64,000 nt of DNA from an uncultured Croceitalea sp. (GTDB lineage Bacteria; Bacteroidota; Bacteroidia; Flavobacteriales; Flavobacteriaceae). Below, piece after piece: positions 37,373-46,457 of this stretch. The stretch is from the NCBI GenBank assembly GCA_947495075.1, contig CANLXH010000001.1:1798001-1862000 (forward strand). The letters run 5' to 3'. Numbering within the stretch: the first letter of the stretch is position 1; the number at the start of each line of letters is the position of its first letter. The notes beneath the pieces were generated by a model that searched no databases, was not told the DNA's origin, and saw nothing but the letters and a program-made list of their open reading frames with translations. A program made the translations under genes and the position numbers.

Positions 37373-37659
37373 TAGACGACAAGGGTTATCAGATAAGTAA
37401 AGATGCCGACTACGGCCCCGGCAATCAGTACAAAGACCAATACTCGGGTTATCCCTTTTTTAAGGTCTGCGTTCTCGCCAAAAAAGTGTCCTGCATTAAA
37501 AAGGAAACCAACAAGAAAGATAACCCCGAGAATGATCGGGAAGATGACCCGTATGGTGTCCGAAATATCGTTTACGGAATCTTCGATACCTCCAATTTGG
37601 GCGTAGGTTGGTGCTGTTGACAAAAGCAACAGCAAAAGTGGTTTTTTTAGTTTTCTCAT
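37372..37659 (-). CDS. traE: TraE (DUF4134), VirB2-like pilin subunit
   Basis: The 95 residues from ATG 37659 begin with a signal peptide (MRKLKKPLLLLLLSTAPTYAQ), followed by two hydrophobic segments (IFPIILGVIFLVGFLFNAG, VLVFVLIAGAVVGIFTYLI), as in DUF4134. The frame is open 31 codons further upstream without resemblance to a signal peptide, so the inner ATG is chosen. It heads the tra unit here; TraA-D are not found. Confidence 0.85.
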   Translation of the reverse strand: MRKLKKPLLLLLLSTAPTYAQIGGIEDSVNDISDTIRVIFPIILGVIFLVGFLFNAGHFFGENADLKKGITRVLVFVLIAGAVVGIFTYLITLVV

Positions 37660-37847
37660 AACTGTTCGTTTTTTGTGCCTGATTAGGGCGATTGATGAAT
37701 AATTCGTTATGAAATTTCTAAGGAATGGAGGCGAAAGCGGAGAATCAACCAAAAATTAACAGTTGAAATAGTTAAAATTTCGTGGATTCTAAATGAATTG
37801 TGGAAATGGATGAAAATTGCGCAACACGCAATTAAAATTATCAGTTT

Positions 37848-38480
37848 ATGAAGGGGCTCTATTTTCAACTATTTATTTGGTTTTCATTCAGTAGTTCCTA
37901 TCAAGTTTTTGAACAATACGAGTATCACAAACCGATTGTCATTCTTGATCCGGGACATGGAGGTAAGGATTCCGGTGCTATTGGAATTAATGGACTAAAA
38001 GAAAAAGAGGCAGTCTTCAATATAGCTCGAGAAGTGATTCGATTGAACAGACAGCTATTCAACGATACCTTGGAAGTCTATCTTACTAGATACTCGGATA
38101 CGCTAATTTCCTTAAGAGATAGAACCAAACTTGCCAAAGCGCTAAAAGCTGATGTGTTTGTTTCTATTCATTGTAATCAGGCCGTTCGAAAAGAAGCACA
38201 AGGGGTTGAAATCTATATCAATCCACAAGAAAAACAATCAGCAGCGTTGGCTGAACTGTTTGCGAAAGGACTGAACGAAAACCTGGGTTTTAAAAATCGT
38301 GGGGTTAAATATGAGAATTTTCAAGTACTCAGGGGTACAAATTATTGTACTAGCGTACTGTTGGAGTTGGGATTTTTGTCGAATTTGGAAGAAGCTAATC
38401 ATAATGCAAAAAAAACAAGTGAAACGGCCTACGCATTTTTAATTATAGAGACAATTTTAAAATACCACTCTAATGATTGA
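37848..38480 (+). CDS. N-acetylmuramoyl-L-alanine amidase (Amidase_3)
   Basis: The 210 residues have an N-terminal hydrophobic export segment, then the zinc amidase motifs VILDPGHGGKDSGAIG (His), GLKEKEAVFNI (Glu), VFVSIHCNQA (His) and the catalytic Glu in VLLELGFLSN. It cleaves peptide from peptidoglycan glycan strands. Divergent from traE, it probably opens the wall locally for the mating channel, a role often filled by a lytic enzyme in such elements. A housekeeping wall role is the alternative. Confidence 0.87.
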   Translation: MKGLYFQLFIWFSFSSSYQVFEQYEYHKPIVILDPGHGGKDSGAIGINGLKEKEAVFNIAREVIRLNRQLFNDTLEVYLTRYSDTLISLRDRTKLAKALKADVFVSIHCNQAVRKEAQGVEIYINPQEKQSAALAELFAKGLNENLGFKNRGVKYENFQVLRGTNYCTSVLLELGFLSNLEEANHNAKKTSETAYAFLIIETILKYHSND

Positions 38481-38571
38481 AATTTTAAAAGTTTTGACCA
38501 AACTAATAAGAACGATAATAATTGAAGTGATAAAAAATACTCTGCAATTTTTAAAACCCAAGGATACCTAA
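38473..38571 (+). CDS. Possible 32-residue hydrophobic/basic peptide
   Basis: An ATG inside the amidase end opens a frame MIEILKVLTKLIRTIIIEVI followed by KNTLQFLKPKDT and TAA. The overlap of 8 bases would allow coupled translation. The peptide looks like an amphipathic membrane helix. No family is recognised, and it may be chance. The remaining 160 bases before the next gene show no other signal. Confidence 0.22.
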   Translation: MIEILKVLTKLIRTIIIEVIKNTLQFLKPKDT

Positions 38572-38734
38572 TAATGGGTATTGATTATTATCTTTTTTTT
38601 GCCTACATTTAAGAATCCCCATTCTTACGTTTTTAGTAACCCTCCCCCTTCATTATTTTGTGAACTGCTAACTATCTCTGGCAAATTTCCTAACGCTGAC
38701 TTGGCAATTATTATATTAACTAAAACATAAAAGA

Positions 38735-39529
38735 ATGAGTGAATTCGGACACACTACTGCAAAAATTGCCGTATGGAATTTAGCAGGTTTTAATCCAATT
38801 TCCGACGAAAAGTTTGAAAATCAAGTTGAGGGTCTCTCCATTATAGATGCAGAAATCATAACCCTTGTTGAAGTGAAGTCCATTAACTATATAGACCGAT
38901 TAATAGGTGGTTTAATGGCTAAAGGCTGTGAATACGAGAAAAGAATTCTACAACAAAATGGAGATTTAAATATAGGGGTAATTTTCAAAAAAGGAGTGGA
39001 AGCTGGTCAACCAAAATTTATTGTAGGGTCGGATGGTGGAGATAACAGGCGAAGAAAGGCCTTCAGTTTGGAAATGAAAGTAGGAAAGTTTGATTTCTTA
39101 TTGATTGCGGTGCATTTAAAATCGGGACGCAAAAAGCCTGAACAGGTTGAGAGAGATGTACAATGCAAGGTTATTGGGGATTTTATCACGCAATATAGAG
39201 TACAGAATCCACGAAAACCTGTTTTATTAATGGGTGACTTTAATATGATTCCTGGTCAGGATGTAAGTAACTTCCACCATCTTGGTGGAGATGATGTTAT
39301 GGACTTTTTATCCTCATGGGATTTGCAGGCAAGGTTTTCTCATATCTTGAAGGCAGGTAGGGCGAACTTATTGGATGGGTTTGCCATTACTCGAACCTAT
39401 ACAACAGAATATATTAGAGGTAGTTTAAGGCTTTTTCCTATGCATTGGACTATGGAAATGGGTAGAGAAAAGTTCAGGAAAAACGTATCAGATCATTTAC
39501 CTTTTGTTGCTTCATTTAAAATTGATTAA
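38735..39529 (+). CDS. Endonuclease/exonuclease/phosphatase-family protein (intact active site)
   Basis: The 264 residues show the EEP order: IAVWNLAGF (Asn), the metal Glu in ITLVEVKS, LIAVHLKSG (His), LMGDFNMIP (Asp, Asn) and the terminal VSDHLPF (Asp-His). The family includes DNase I-like nucleases and phospholipid or nucleotide phosphatases. There is no signal peptide, so action is cytosolic. It lies 20 bases ahead of the patatin gene on the same strand, suggesting joint expression. Substrate unknown. Confidence 0.82.
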   Translation: MSEFGHTTAKIAVWNLAGFNPISDEKFENQVEGLSIIDAEIITLVEVKSINYIDRLIGGLMAKGCEYEKRILQQNGDLNIGVIFKKGVEAGQPKFIVGSDGGDNRRRKAFSLEMKVGKFDFLLIAVHLKSGRKKPEQVERDVQCKVIGDFITQYRVQNPRKPVLLMGDFNMIPGQDVSNFHHLGGDDVMDFLSSWDLQARFSHILKAGRANLLDGFAITRTYTTEYIRGSLRLFPMHWTMEMGREKFRKNVSDHLPFVASFKID

Positions 39530-39549
39530 TGATTTAGGGCTAAATAAAC

Positions 39550-41919
39550 ATGAATATGAAATACATTTCTGAACCGACCAACAAATTTTCTTCTTGGTTG
39601 AAGTCAATTATTCTTCAAATACCAATCCATCTTTTATCAGTCATAATTCTATTTGTGATTTATATACTTTTTTGGAATTTTCCCCAAACTAATGATTTAC
39701 TTCTTATCCTCAACCAAAGTACTTCTCCGTGGATTGAAGTATCATTATTTTTCTCAAGTCTCACCGTAATGGCATTTTTGATAGGCAATGTCAACGATAT
39801 CGACCTTAGCTTAACACGGTTGAAGTCTTCTATTAAAACAATGGATGAAAAAGAAAAAAACATAGAGCTTGCTGAACAGGCTGATACAAAAGAAAGAAAA
39901 AAAGAAATCAAGGAGAATTTTATAAAAAATGAAAGTACAGACGATTACGTGAAACGAATCTTTCCTAAAGTCCTAGGCACGTTATTAATCTTAATTGTTG
40001 CATTTGCAGTTGAAAGTTCATTTAAAGAAATCACAGGGAATGACATTTTCATTTCTGCTGAAACCGGATTAACAATTTCCCTAGTCCTACTGCTAGCAGC
40101 ACTCAACAAAAAACTAGTCGATTTTATCAATCGGTTTCTATTAAAAGTAAATGCTGAAAATTGGATTCCTACACTATTAGCTGGATTATCGCTGCTAGCT
40201 ATTCTATTTTTAGGCTTACTAAGCCAAGGAGGTTCGGAAGGAGATATTAAAAGATTATTTCTTTCACTTCTTTTACTTGCATTGTTTTACTTCATTGTTA
40301 CTACCTCTTATTCAAAACTAATTCTAGATTTTAAATATCGTTTTGGGGTTTATATAATCTTGGGCATGACTGGTTTAACATTCTTATTCTATATTTTTTT
40401 ACTCATAAACCCAACAAATACAGCTACTTTAACTTTAAACCCTCTTACCGTCATCAATGTTTGTCTCATAAGCCTCTTTACGTTGATGAGTCTGATTAAA
40501 ATACTAGGTCACAAGTGGGAACTTCCATTGCTCCCCATGACCATTCTAGTGTTGGTCCTCCTAGGAATATGGACAGCAAATAGAAAAACCTTTGACCATT
40601 ATAATGTCAGTTTCGTTGAAAAAAAAACTGCTGTTGATCAGCGATTGGAGATTGAAGATTATATAGAGTATTGGCTTGAGGATCGAAAAGAATACATAGA
40701 AACTTTTAGTACGGAAAACAAGTTCAAAGTAATTTTCGTGTCATCGGAGGGAGGTGGTTCCCGTGCTGGATTATGGTCATTTTTGGTAAATAGCTACCTA
40801 TACAACGAAAATAATAAGTACTTTGATAAACATCTGTTTTCAATGACAGGTGCTTCCGGCGGGTCGGTTGGCAATTCCATGTTTTATTCCATTGCCAATC
40901 ACAATCTACATGGCAATGATAAAATCAACCTTAAAGACACCACGGACAATCCTTCCTATAAATATATGGCTAGTTATGTCTATCAAAATGATTTCTTGTC
41001 TACATCAATCGCAGCTCTAATGGGCAGAGACTTATTCAAAAGTATCACTGGTTGGCCAAATTTTATTGATAGAGGTAAACTACTGGAAAAAGAATGGGAA
41101 AGTAGTTACTCAAATACCTTTAACAACAAAGTCAATCTTAAAGAGGAATTTTTATCGCAACCCATTATATCTCAAACAAGCACCTCTCCCCTTTTAATCA
41201 TTAATACAGTCAACGTACAGAGGGGGGAATATTCATTGATAAGCCCAGTAAAGTTTTCCAAAAATGGAAATTACATGGGCGTTTTTGAAGATTTTCTAGC
41301 TGACTACGACAGAGTTGACACCAAAAGTAGCGCAATCAAAATGTCTACCGCAATGTCATTAGCTGCCAGATTTCCATATATAAGTCCCGTTGGAAGGGTA
41401 CAGGGAGTGGGCCAATTCATGGACGCGGGGTACTACGATAATATGGGCGGGACCGTCACTAGAAGATTATACGATACTTTCAATCAAGTTTTATCCAAAT
41501 GTTACGATTCCAATTTTGTGGCTAAAATAGAACCTGCCTTCTTAATTATTGCGAACAATGAAGATAAAAGAGATTCAACAAATTGTCAGAAGATTGTGGA
41601 TGAAAAGATTAAATATAGCACTCAACTAACGGCCCCATTAACCGGAGTACTAAACGCCACTTTTGCTCAAGTTGAAGAAATGAAGAAAACGTTTGGTGAC
41701 ACCTATCTTGTAGAATCTTCACGACAAGAGATAAAACTTGATTCTCTCCAACAAGAATCTATTGGCCCTTTCGCAGATGAAAAACTGCCTATTAATCCTA
41801 TTCTACCATTGGGTAGATATCTATCACGACCCGTCATCATATCATTAGAAGCAAATTTAGAAGACCCTTGTGTAGTTGAAAAATTACAAAGATTATTAAG
41901 CTCAAAAGAGAGGGGATAA
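39550..41919 (+). CDS. Membrane-anchored patatin-like phospholipase
   Basis: The 789 residues fall in two parts. Residues 1 to about 370 hold roughly eight hydrophobic segments, interrupted by a charged loop near 100-130 rich in Lys/Glu. Residues about 385-789 are a patatin domain: SSEGGGSRAG with the oxyanion Gly401-403, the nucleophile Ser436 in TGASGGSVG, and the catalytic Asp625 in MDAGYYDNMGG. The dyad is intact. Patatins hydrolyse membrane lipids; several are effectors in phage-defence systems, but the function here is unknown. Neighbours are an EEP protein and a pentapeptide-like membrane protein, all cargo beside conjugation genes. Confidence 0.82.
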   Translation: MNMKYISEPTNKFSSWLKSIILQIPIHLLSVIILFVIYILFWNFPQTNDLLLILNQSTSPWIEVSLFFSSLTVMAFLIGNVNDIDLSLTRLKSSIKTMDEKEKNIELAEQADTKERKKEIKENFIKNESTDDYVKRIFPKVLGTLLILIVAFAVESSFKEITGNDIFISAETGLTISLVLLLAALNKKLVDFINRFLLKVNAENWIPTLLAGLSLLAILFLGLLSQGGSEGDIKRLFLSLLLLALFYFIVTTSYSKLILDFKYRFGVYIILGMTGLTFLFYIFLLINPTNTATLTLNPLTVINVCLISLFTLMSLIKILGHKWELPLLPMTILVLVLLGIWTANRKTFDHYNVSFVEKKTAVDQRLEIEDYIEYWLEDRKEYIETFSTENKFKVIFVSSEGGGSRAGLWSFLVNSYLYNENNKYFDKHLFSMTGASGGSVGNSMFYSIANHNLHGNDKINLKDTTDNPSYKYMASYVYQNDFLSTSIAALMGRDLFKSITGWPNFIDRGKLLEKEWESSYSNTFNNKVNLKEEFLSQPIISQTSTSPLLIINTVNVQRGEYSLISPVKFSKNGNYMGVFEDFLADYDRVDTKSSAIKMSTAMSLAARFPYISPVGRVQGVGQFMDAGYYDNMGGTVTRRLYDTFNQVLSKCYDSNFVAKIEPAFLIIANNEDKRDSTNCQKIVDEKIKYSTQLTAPLTGVLNATFAQVEEMKKTFGDTYLVESSRQEIKLDSLQQESIGPFADEKLPINPILPLGRYLSRPVIISLEANLEDPCVVEKLQRLLSSKERG

Positions 41920-42018
41920 ACTAAAATTATGTTTAATCTGATAGTAATCGGGTTCATCTTTATCATTAAATTATTGGAAAAACATTAGCCCTTCAATACT
42001 TTGTTAAAAACAACCCTT

Positions 42019-43323
42019 ATGTCAACTGCGGAAAATAATATTGCACTATTTAAAAGTAAAAAAAACAACGAAAATGGGTGGTACAAAATAAATTCTGAAG
42101 GAAGAAAAGAGTGGGATAAAGCTAAAGTTTCCAATTTCTGGAAATTGATAAGGAAAAATAAAATAGATAGAAACGATTACGACTTCAGTTATTTTGTATT
42201 TCCTGAATATGAATTTAAGTATATTTCCGAAGAGGATGATATTTATGATGATTGGACTACACATTTATTCTCCAATACTGAAACACTTTTTCAAACAGAA
42301 GGGTTTTGGAGAAATGGCACAATGAAAGAATTTCCTGAACCTGTTAATTTCAAGTTCGCAGAATTCATTGGTTCTTTTGAATTTAGTTATGTTACGTTCC
42401 ATGCCATCGTGGATTTCACAAAAGCTATATTTCATCATGAAGTAAAATTTAATGACTCTACATTTTTAGGAGGCGTAAAATTTTTTAATGTGCAATTCAA
42501 AGGCATGGTTTATTTTTGGCACACTAATTTTTTAAAAAGTAGCCTTTTTCAGTTAGGTAGCTTTGAGCAAAAGGTCTTCTTTAGCCGAACTATTTTCAGT
42601 GATTGTACCGAATTTAGAGATGTAAACCCTAGATACATGGAATTTCTTGAAATTAAAGGTAAAGACTTCAATAATAGTGCTCACATTAAGTTTACAAATA
42701 TTGATTTTTCGGAAAAAATTAGATTTCTCTACAGCAACTTGTCAAAACTTATTCTTGTTAACTCTGATATTAGTGAAGCCTATATAAAAAGATGTACTTG
42801 GAATATAACAAATAGGTTATACCTCAAAGACGAATATCTAAATTTGGAAGATTCCGAGGAACACTATCGTCAATTAAAAAAGAAATATGACAGTATTAAA
42901 AATTGGGAGTTATCGGGGCTAGCTTATGTTAGTGAAATGGAAATGCGTAAAAAAAGATTGTTACATGAGAAAAAGTATTTCACTTGGATAATTTTCTTAA
43001 TTTATGACAAATTAGGGGGCTATACGCACGACTTTATCAAACCTATGAGAATATTCTTTTTTAGCACATTCATAATTTTTCCAGTAACATACTTTACCAT
43101 AACAACCAAGTTCTATGGCTCTAATTGGAATTGTACTTTTTATGAAGCTGCCAAATTCAATAATTTGTTGCCAGCTTATCAAAAAAGCTTAGCTGCATCG
43201 TTGCCAGTTCTCAAAACAGATTTAACGTATGAAAATTGGTGGGTCAAGTCAATCCAAATTTTTATTTCAACTATATTGATTGCTTTTTTCTTACTAGCAG
43301 TGAGGAAGCGATTCAAACAATAA
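42019..43323 (+). CDS. Pentapeptide-repeat-like membrane protein
   Basis: The 434 residues from ATG 42019 contain a central region of F-centred degenerate five-residue repeats (NFKFAEFIGSFEFSYVTF, then VDFTKAIFHHEVKFNDSTF, and on to about 270). This implies a right-handed beta-helix. Two hydrophobic segments near the end (IFFFSTFIIFPVTYFTI, IFISTILIAFFLLAV) anchor it, with a basic tail. A TTG 18 bases upstream is an inferior start. Pentapeptide proteins with terminal membrane helices occur in mobile-element cargo; no biochemical role is assignable. Confidence 0.75.
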   Translation: MSTAENNIALFKSKKNNENGWYKINSEGRKEWDKAKVSNFWKLIRKNKIDRNDYDFSYFVFPEYEFKYISEEDDIYDDWTTHLFSNTETLFQTEGFWRNGTMKEFPEPVNFKFAEFIGSFEFSYVTFHAIVDFTKAIFHHEVKFNDSTFLGGVKFFNVQFKGMVYFWHTNFLKSSLFQLGSFEQKVFFSRTIFSDCTEFRDVNPRYMEFLEIKGKDFNNSAHIKFTNIDFSEKIRFLYSNLSKLILVNSDISEAYIKRCTWNITNRLYLKDEYLNLEDSEEHYRQLKKKYDSIKNWELSGLAYVSEMEMRKKRLLHEKKYFTWIIFLIYDKLGGYTHDFIKPMRIFFFSTFIIFPVTYFTITTKFYGSNWNCTFYEAAKFNNLLPAYQKSLAASLPVLKTDLTYENWWVKSIQIFISTILIAFFLLAVRKRFKQ

Positions 43324-43435
43324 AATAGAAAGAATTAATTAGCGCTAAGCTAAAATAGAGATTTGCCAATTTTGAAATAAATTGATTTAATAACTAAAAG
43401 GTGTAATGATTTATGTTGTTAATTTTGATTTCTAT

Positions 43436-44542
43436 TCATAGGTCCATTTTCGCCCATACCAAGGGATGCTCACTAGCTGCATGGCTCCTGCTCACAATTG
43501 ACGGGTATAATTTCCAATTAGGTCTACGTTTAGGCCAGGTTCCTTTCCTATTCATTCCTGCTTTCCGGATTTTTTGAAATAACGATGGTGATAACATCAG
43601 ATAATCTTTCTGTTTGATATTGACTCCTAAATGATAGGCTCCTAGTCTAAAATAACTGGCATCTTTGCCCCTATCAGTATCTGTTTGAAAACATTTGTGT
43701 TTGCTAATATCTTTCAAATCAGTTTCTCTGATTAATGGCAATAAGCAATCGCTATAAGATACATCGTTTAAAGTACCACAAACTATAATTGCTTCCTTCC
43801 CTACAGATTGCATACGTTGATATATTTCGGCGACTTTCTTTGCCTGTTTTCTGCGTTGTAAATCTTCCACAGAAAATTGGTTGGAGATTACCCATATGGT
43901 ATCTCCTTCGGGAGTACGAATGTTATATTCTTGACAATCTATATTGAATAAGCTAAAACCCTCATCGTCCAAATCATGAAGGTGATTCTTAAAGCTATCA
44001 AGTGTATAGCCGTTTTTAAGTAGTACCCCCATGCCTAGACCTCTTGAATCATTGGTCTCCAAAACCATCACTTCCTGATATGGAGAAACCTTGAGCAAGG
44101 GAAGAAACTCAGTATTGAACTCCATCAGAGATGCTCTATCTTCTACTTCCTGAAGAACTAATATATCAGGGTCGGTCTCTGCTATCATGTATGCCTTGCT
44201 GAAAATAGCTTTTTCGTGTATGGGTTGATTAGCCAGTCTTACCCAACCCTCCCAATCGGTCAAAAAAGATGCCCTGGTGATGTTTTGTACTCCCTCTTTT
44301 TTGAAACATAATTCACCTCCTTTATTCTTTAAAACGGCATATGGCATATCGGCTGTTTTTTCAAAACCCAAAAGAAAGGACAGATCTTTAATACGTTCAT
44401 TATCGCAGGTATCTTTCGAGCATTTTCGCAAGAGTAAATCAAGTTCATCGATCCATTCAGAGGCGTTTTTAGAATGGCTATTTTTAATAAGTTCTCGGTT
44501 TCTATAAAATAGGTTTTGAATATTAAAATTTGCTATTTTCAT
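43436..44542 (-). CDS. EEP-family protein with degenerate active site
   Basis: The 368 residues begin MKIANFNIQNLF, with ILVLQEVEDR as the metal-Glu block, so the fold is EEP. Later motifs are altered: VISNQFS where NxHLxS is expected, VCGTLNDVSYS where GDFND is expected (Asp to Thr), and SEHPLV where SDHxP is expected (Asp to Glu). Catalysis may be lost or changed. It is 13 bases downstream of the ATPase gene on the same strand, suggesting a role tied to the element's replication or transfer module. Confidence 0.75.
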   Translation of the reverse strand: MKIANFNIQNLFYRNRELIKNSHSKNASEWIDELDLLLRKCSKDTCDNERIKDLSFLLGFEKTADMPYAVLKNKGGELCFKKEGVQNITRASFLTDWEGWVRLANQPIHEKAIFSKAYMIAETDPDILVLQEVEDRASLMEFNTEFLPLLKVSPYQEVMVLETNDSRGLGMGVLLKNGYTLDSFKNHLHDLDDEGFSLFNIDCQEYNIRTPEGDTIWVISNQFSVEDLQRRKQAKKVAEIYQRMQSVGKEAIIVCGTLNDVSYSDCLLPLIRETDLKDISKHKCFQTDTDRGKDASYFRLGAYHLGVNIKQKDYLMLSPSLFQKIRKAGMNRKGTWPKRRPNWKLYPSIVSRSHAASEHPLVWAKMDL

Positions 44543-44555
44543 AAGTTTTCAAGTA

Positions 44556-45212
44556 TTAATTCCTTTTATCTTTCGCGTCTTTTTTGAATGCAATCAGGTT
44601 GAACATTTCACGCATTCGGCTGCGTACCCTTTTACCATATCTTTCTTCAATTTCATCTGCATTGAGGTTGGTTGTCCCATGTGTTTTCGTCCCATCTTTT
44701 AAAAACAGGTCGTGCCTAGAAAGCAATATTTCTCCCATTACATTGCAGTCCTTTCCAAAGTGCCTTCCAATAGGTTCTACCCCTATATCATCAAAACAAT
44801 AAAAACCATTGTTCCCATAGTCCTCTATAATTTTATACCCAATGTTGTTGAAACCAAAAGTTACGTTTCGAGCGGGAATGATTTCATAGGGTCTGAAATG
44901 TGGTACGACATACCGTATCAGTTTCATAATTGTTGTTTTACCACAACCTACCGGACCAGTGAGCAAGATGCCCTTACCGCAATCAATTTTAAATTTTTCG
45001 CATGCCTCTACATCTTTAATCATGTAAAGGCATAAACGATAGACGATATCGATATTTTCCTCCCAAATATGGAATTTCTTACCGAATAAAAGTTTACCCT
45101 TCGCATTTAGGTATATGAGCATTTTTGAAAAATCATAGTTCATTTTTTTACCGTCGAACTCCCCAAGGGAATAAACGACACCACCTTCTGTTATTTTAGA
45201 GGGGTTCGCCAT
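44556..45212 (-). CDS. P-loop ATPase, DnaC/IstB helicase-loader-like
   Basis: The 218 residues carry Walker A in GILLTGPVGCGKTTIMKLI and Walker B in FYCFDDIGVEP. A Thr-Thr-Asn sensor region reads THGTTNLNADEIEERYG, followed by an Arg finger-like RVRSRMREMF. This is the DnaC/IstB type of AAA+ loader. In mobile elements such proteins load replicative helicase at the element origin. It overlaps the winged-helix-like gene upstream by 17 bases. Confidence 0.82.
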   Translation of the reverse strand: MANPSKITEGGVVYSLGEFDGKKMNYDFSKMLIYLNAKGKLLFGKKFHIWEENIDIVYRLCLYMIKDVEACEKFKIDCGKGILLTGPVGCGKTTIMKLIRYVVPHFRPYEIIPARNVTFGFNNIGYKIIEDYGNNGFYCFDDIGVEPIGRHFGKDCNVMGEILLSRHDLFLKDGTKTHGTTNLNADEIEERYGKRVRSRMREMFNLIAFKKDAKDKRN

Positions 45213-45867
45213 AGTTCTTCTGGTTGTTTGTGATTAAATAATCCTCGTTTTGTGGGACGAATTTTAGCGTTGGGTTCTTACGTATTTCGTTGGCCTTTAA
45301 CATCCAGTTTTCAGCTATAGCCATCCAATCCTCTATTTGAACTTTACCGCCTATTTTCCAACCGACTCCCTGATAGTGATTATAGAACTTTAAGGCGTCC
45401 ATGGACTGCCAATTTTTACTTTTAAAAAAATTAATTACCGCCAATTCATTTTTAGGCTTTCTCTTTTGAGAGAGTTTGGATTGTTTCTGTTGTTTATTAT
45501 ATAAGGAAAGTGGTACATTTTTAGGACAGTAGCGCTCCATAAGTGTACCAGTAAGTCCTGTTTCTGCACTACTACTGGTACAGAATTGAGACAATCTTAC
45601 CATAGTTTTTTGCGTAGGGTTTTGCGTAGGCTGGTATTCTATATATTCCCAATCTGAAAGGTCTTTGATCAATCGATGATATGTAGATCGAGAACCGATT
45701 TTTGACATTTTCATAATTTCGATGCGGTTTGCGTAGAACTCATCTGGGAAGTGATGCAGGTTCCAATAGAAGAAGAGTGCCATATATAGGCTGATATGAC
45801 CATTATGTAAACGAGAATCATCATAGAAGATGTGAAATGTGGCATTGAGGTGTTTTATATAATTCAT
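45196..45867 (-). CDS. Probable DNA-binding replication protein of the element
   Basis: The 223 residues have an N-terminal block typical of winged-helix initiators (SLYMALFFYWNLHHFPDEF, then MKMSKIGSRSTYHRLIKDLSDWEYIEY). A polar linker follows, then a C-terminal KVQIEDWMAIAENWM segment. I do not recognise a named family. The layout of an N-terminal helix-turn-helix plus a short C-terminal helical domain beside a helicase loader suggests a DnaD- or RepO-like initiator role. It is coupled to the ATPase gene by overlap. Confidence 0.65.
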   Translation of the reverse strand: MNYIKHLNATFHIFYDDSRLHNGHISLYMALFFYWNLHHFPDEFYANRIEIMKMSKIGSRSTYHRLIKDLSDWEYIEYQPTQNPTQKTMVRLSQFCTSSSAETGLTGTLMERYCPKNVPLSLYNKQQKQSKLSQKRKPKNELAVINFFKSKNWQSMDALKFYNHYQGVGWKIGGKVQIEDWMAIAENWMLKANEIRKNPTLKFVPQNEDYLITNNQKNYGEPL

Positions 45868-45872
45868 TGGTC

Positions 45873-46154
45873 CTAATCACCATTTTGAATTTCATTTTCT
45901 ATCAAAAGCTTATCGATTTCAGCAGCATCGTAAAAAAGGATGCCTTCAATTTTGTGGCCTTTGATTATTTGTTTGTTTCGAAGATTTTGCAAAGTGCTTG
46001 TACTTATCTTTAGTTTTTTCTTGACATCTGCCGATCGAAGCCAAGTTATAGGAGCTGCATTGCCAATATGCTTATTCAACAACTGTTCGAATTCTTCTAG
46101 CAGCTCAATTTTAAAATCCCGTAAATCATCTGTGGTAATTATACTTGTTGGCAT
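45873..46154 (-). CDS. Small helix-turn-helix (HTH_17/excisionase-like) protein
   Basis: From ATG 46154 it has 93 residues. It contains ITWLRSADVKKKLKISTSTL followed by QNLRNKQIIKGHKIEGILFYD, the MerR/excisionase-type HTH with wing. The frame opens 27 codons earlier, but that stretch does not resemble family N-termini. Such proteins are common beside Bacteroidetes element replication genes and control excision or expression. It precedes the initiator-like gene by 5 bases. Confidence 0.78.
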   Translation of the reverse strand: MPTSIITTDDLRDFKIELLEEFEQLLNKHIGNAAPITWLRSADVKKKLKISTSTLQNLRNKQIIKGHKIEGILFYDAAEIDKLLIENEIQNGD

Positions 46155-46272
46155 TTGTTCTTTTTTAAAAATCCCACCGCAGATTATATTTTTTAGTTGC
46201 GGCGGGATTACAGCAATTTGACTTTTCAAGAACAAATTTGATTAGGTTTAGTTGATCTTGTTCACCAGTTCA

Positions 46273-46424
46273 ACCAGAGTCGGGTCGAAATTTAACATTT
46301 CATAGTTTTGATATAATTTGGTTCGTTTAAAAATGAAAAATGGCTAGTAAATCTTAAAAATGAATCAACAAACTTTACGGAATGGTGATTTTTATCCAGG
46401 ACAGGAGTAAGACCAGAGTCGGGT
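46273..46424. repeat. 13-base direct repeat upstream of the element replication genes
   Basis: ACCAGAGTCGGGT occurs at 46273-46285 and again at 46412-46424, 139 bases apart. Both are in the 300-base non-coding stretch between RteC and the HTH gene. It may be a binding site for the HTH protein or part of an origin. The remainder of the stretch is AT-rich without other clear signals. Confidence 0.6.
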
Positions 46425-46457
46425 ATATAAGGAGTTGTAATTTGAGGTAAAAAGAAA

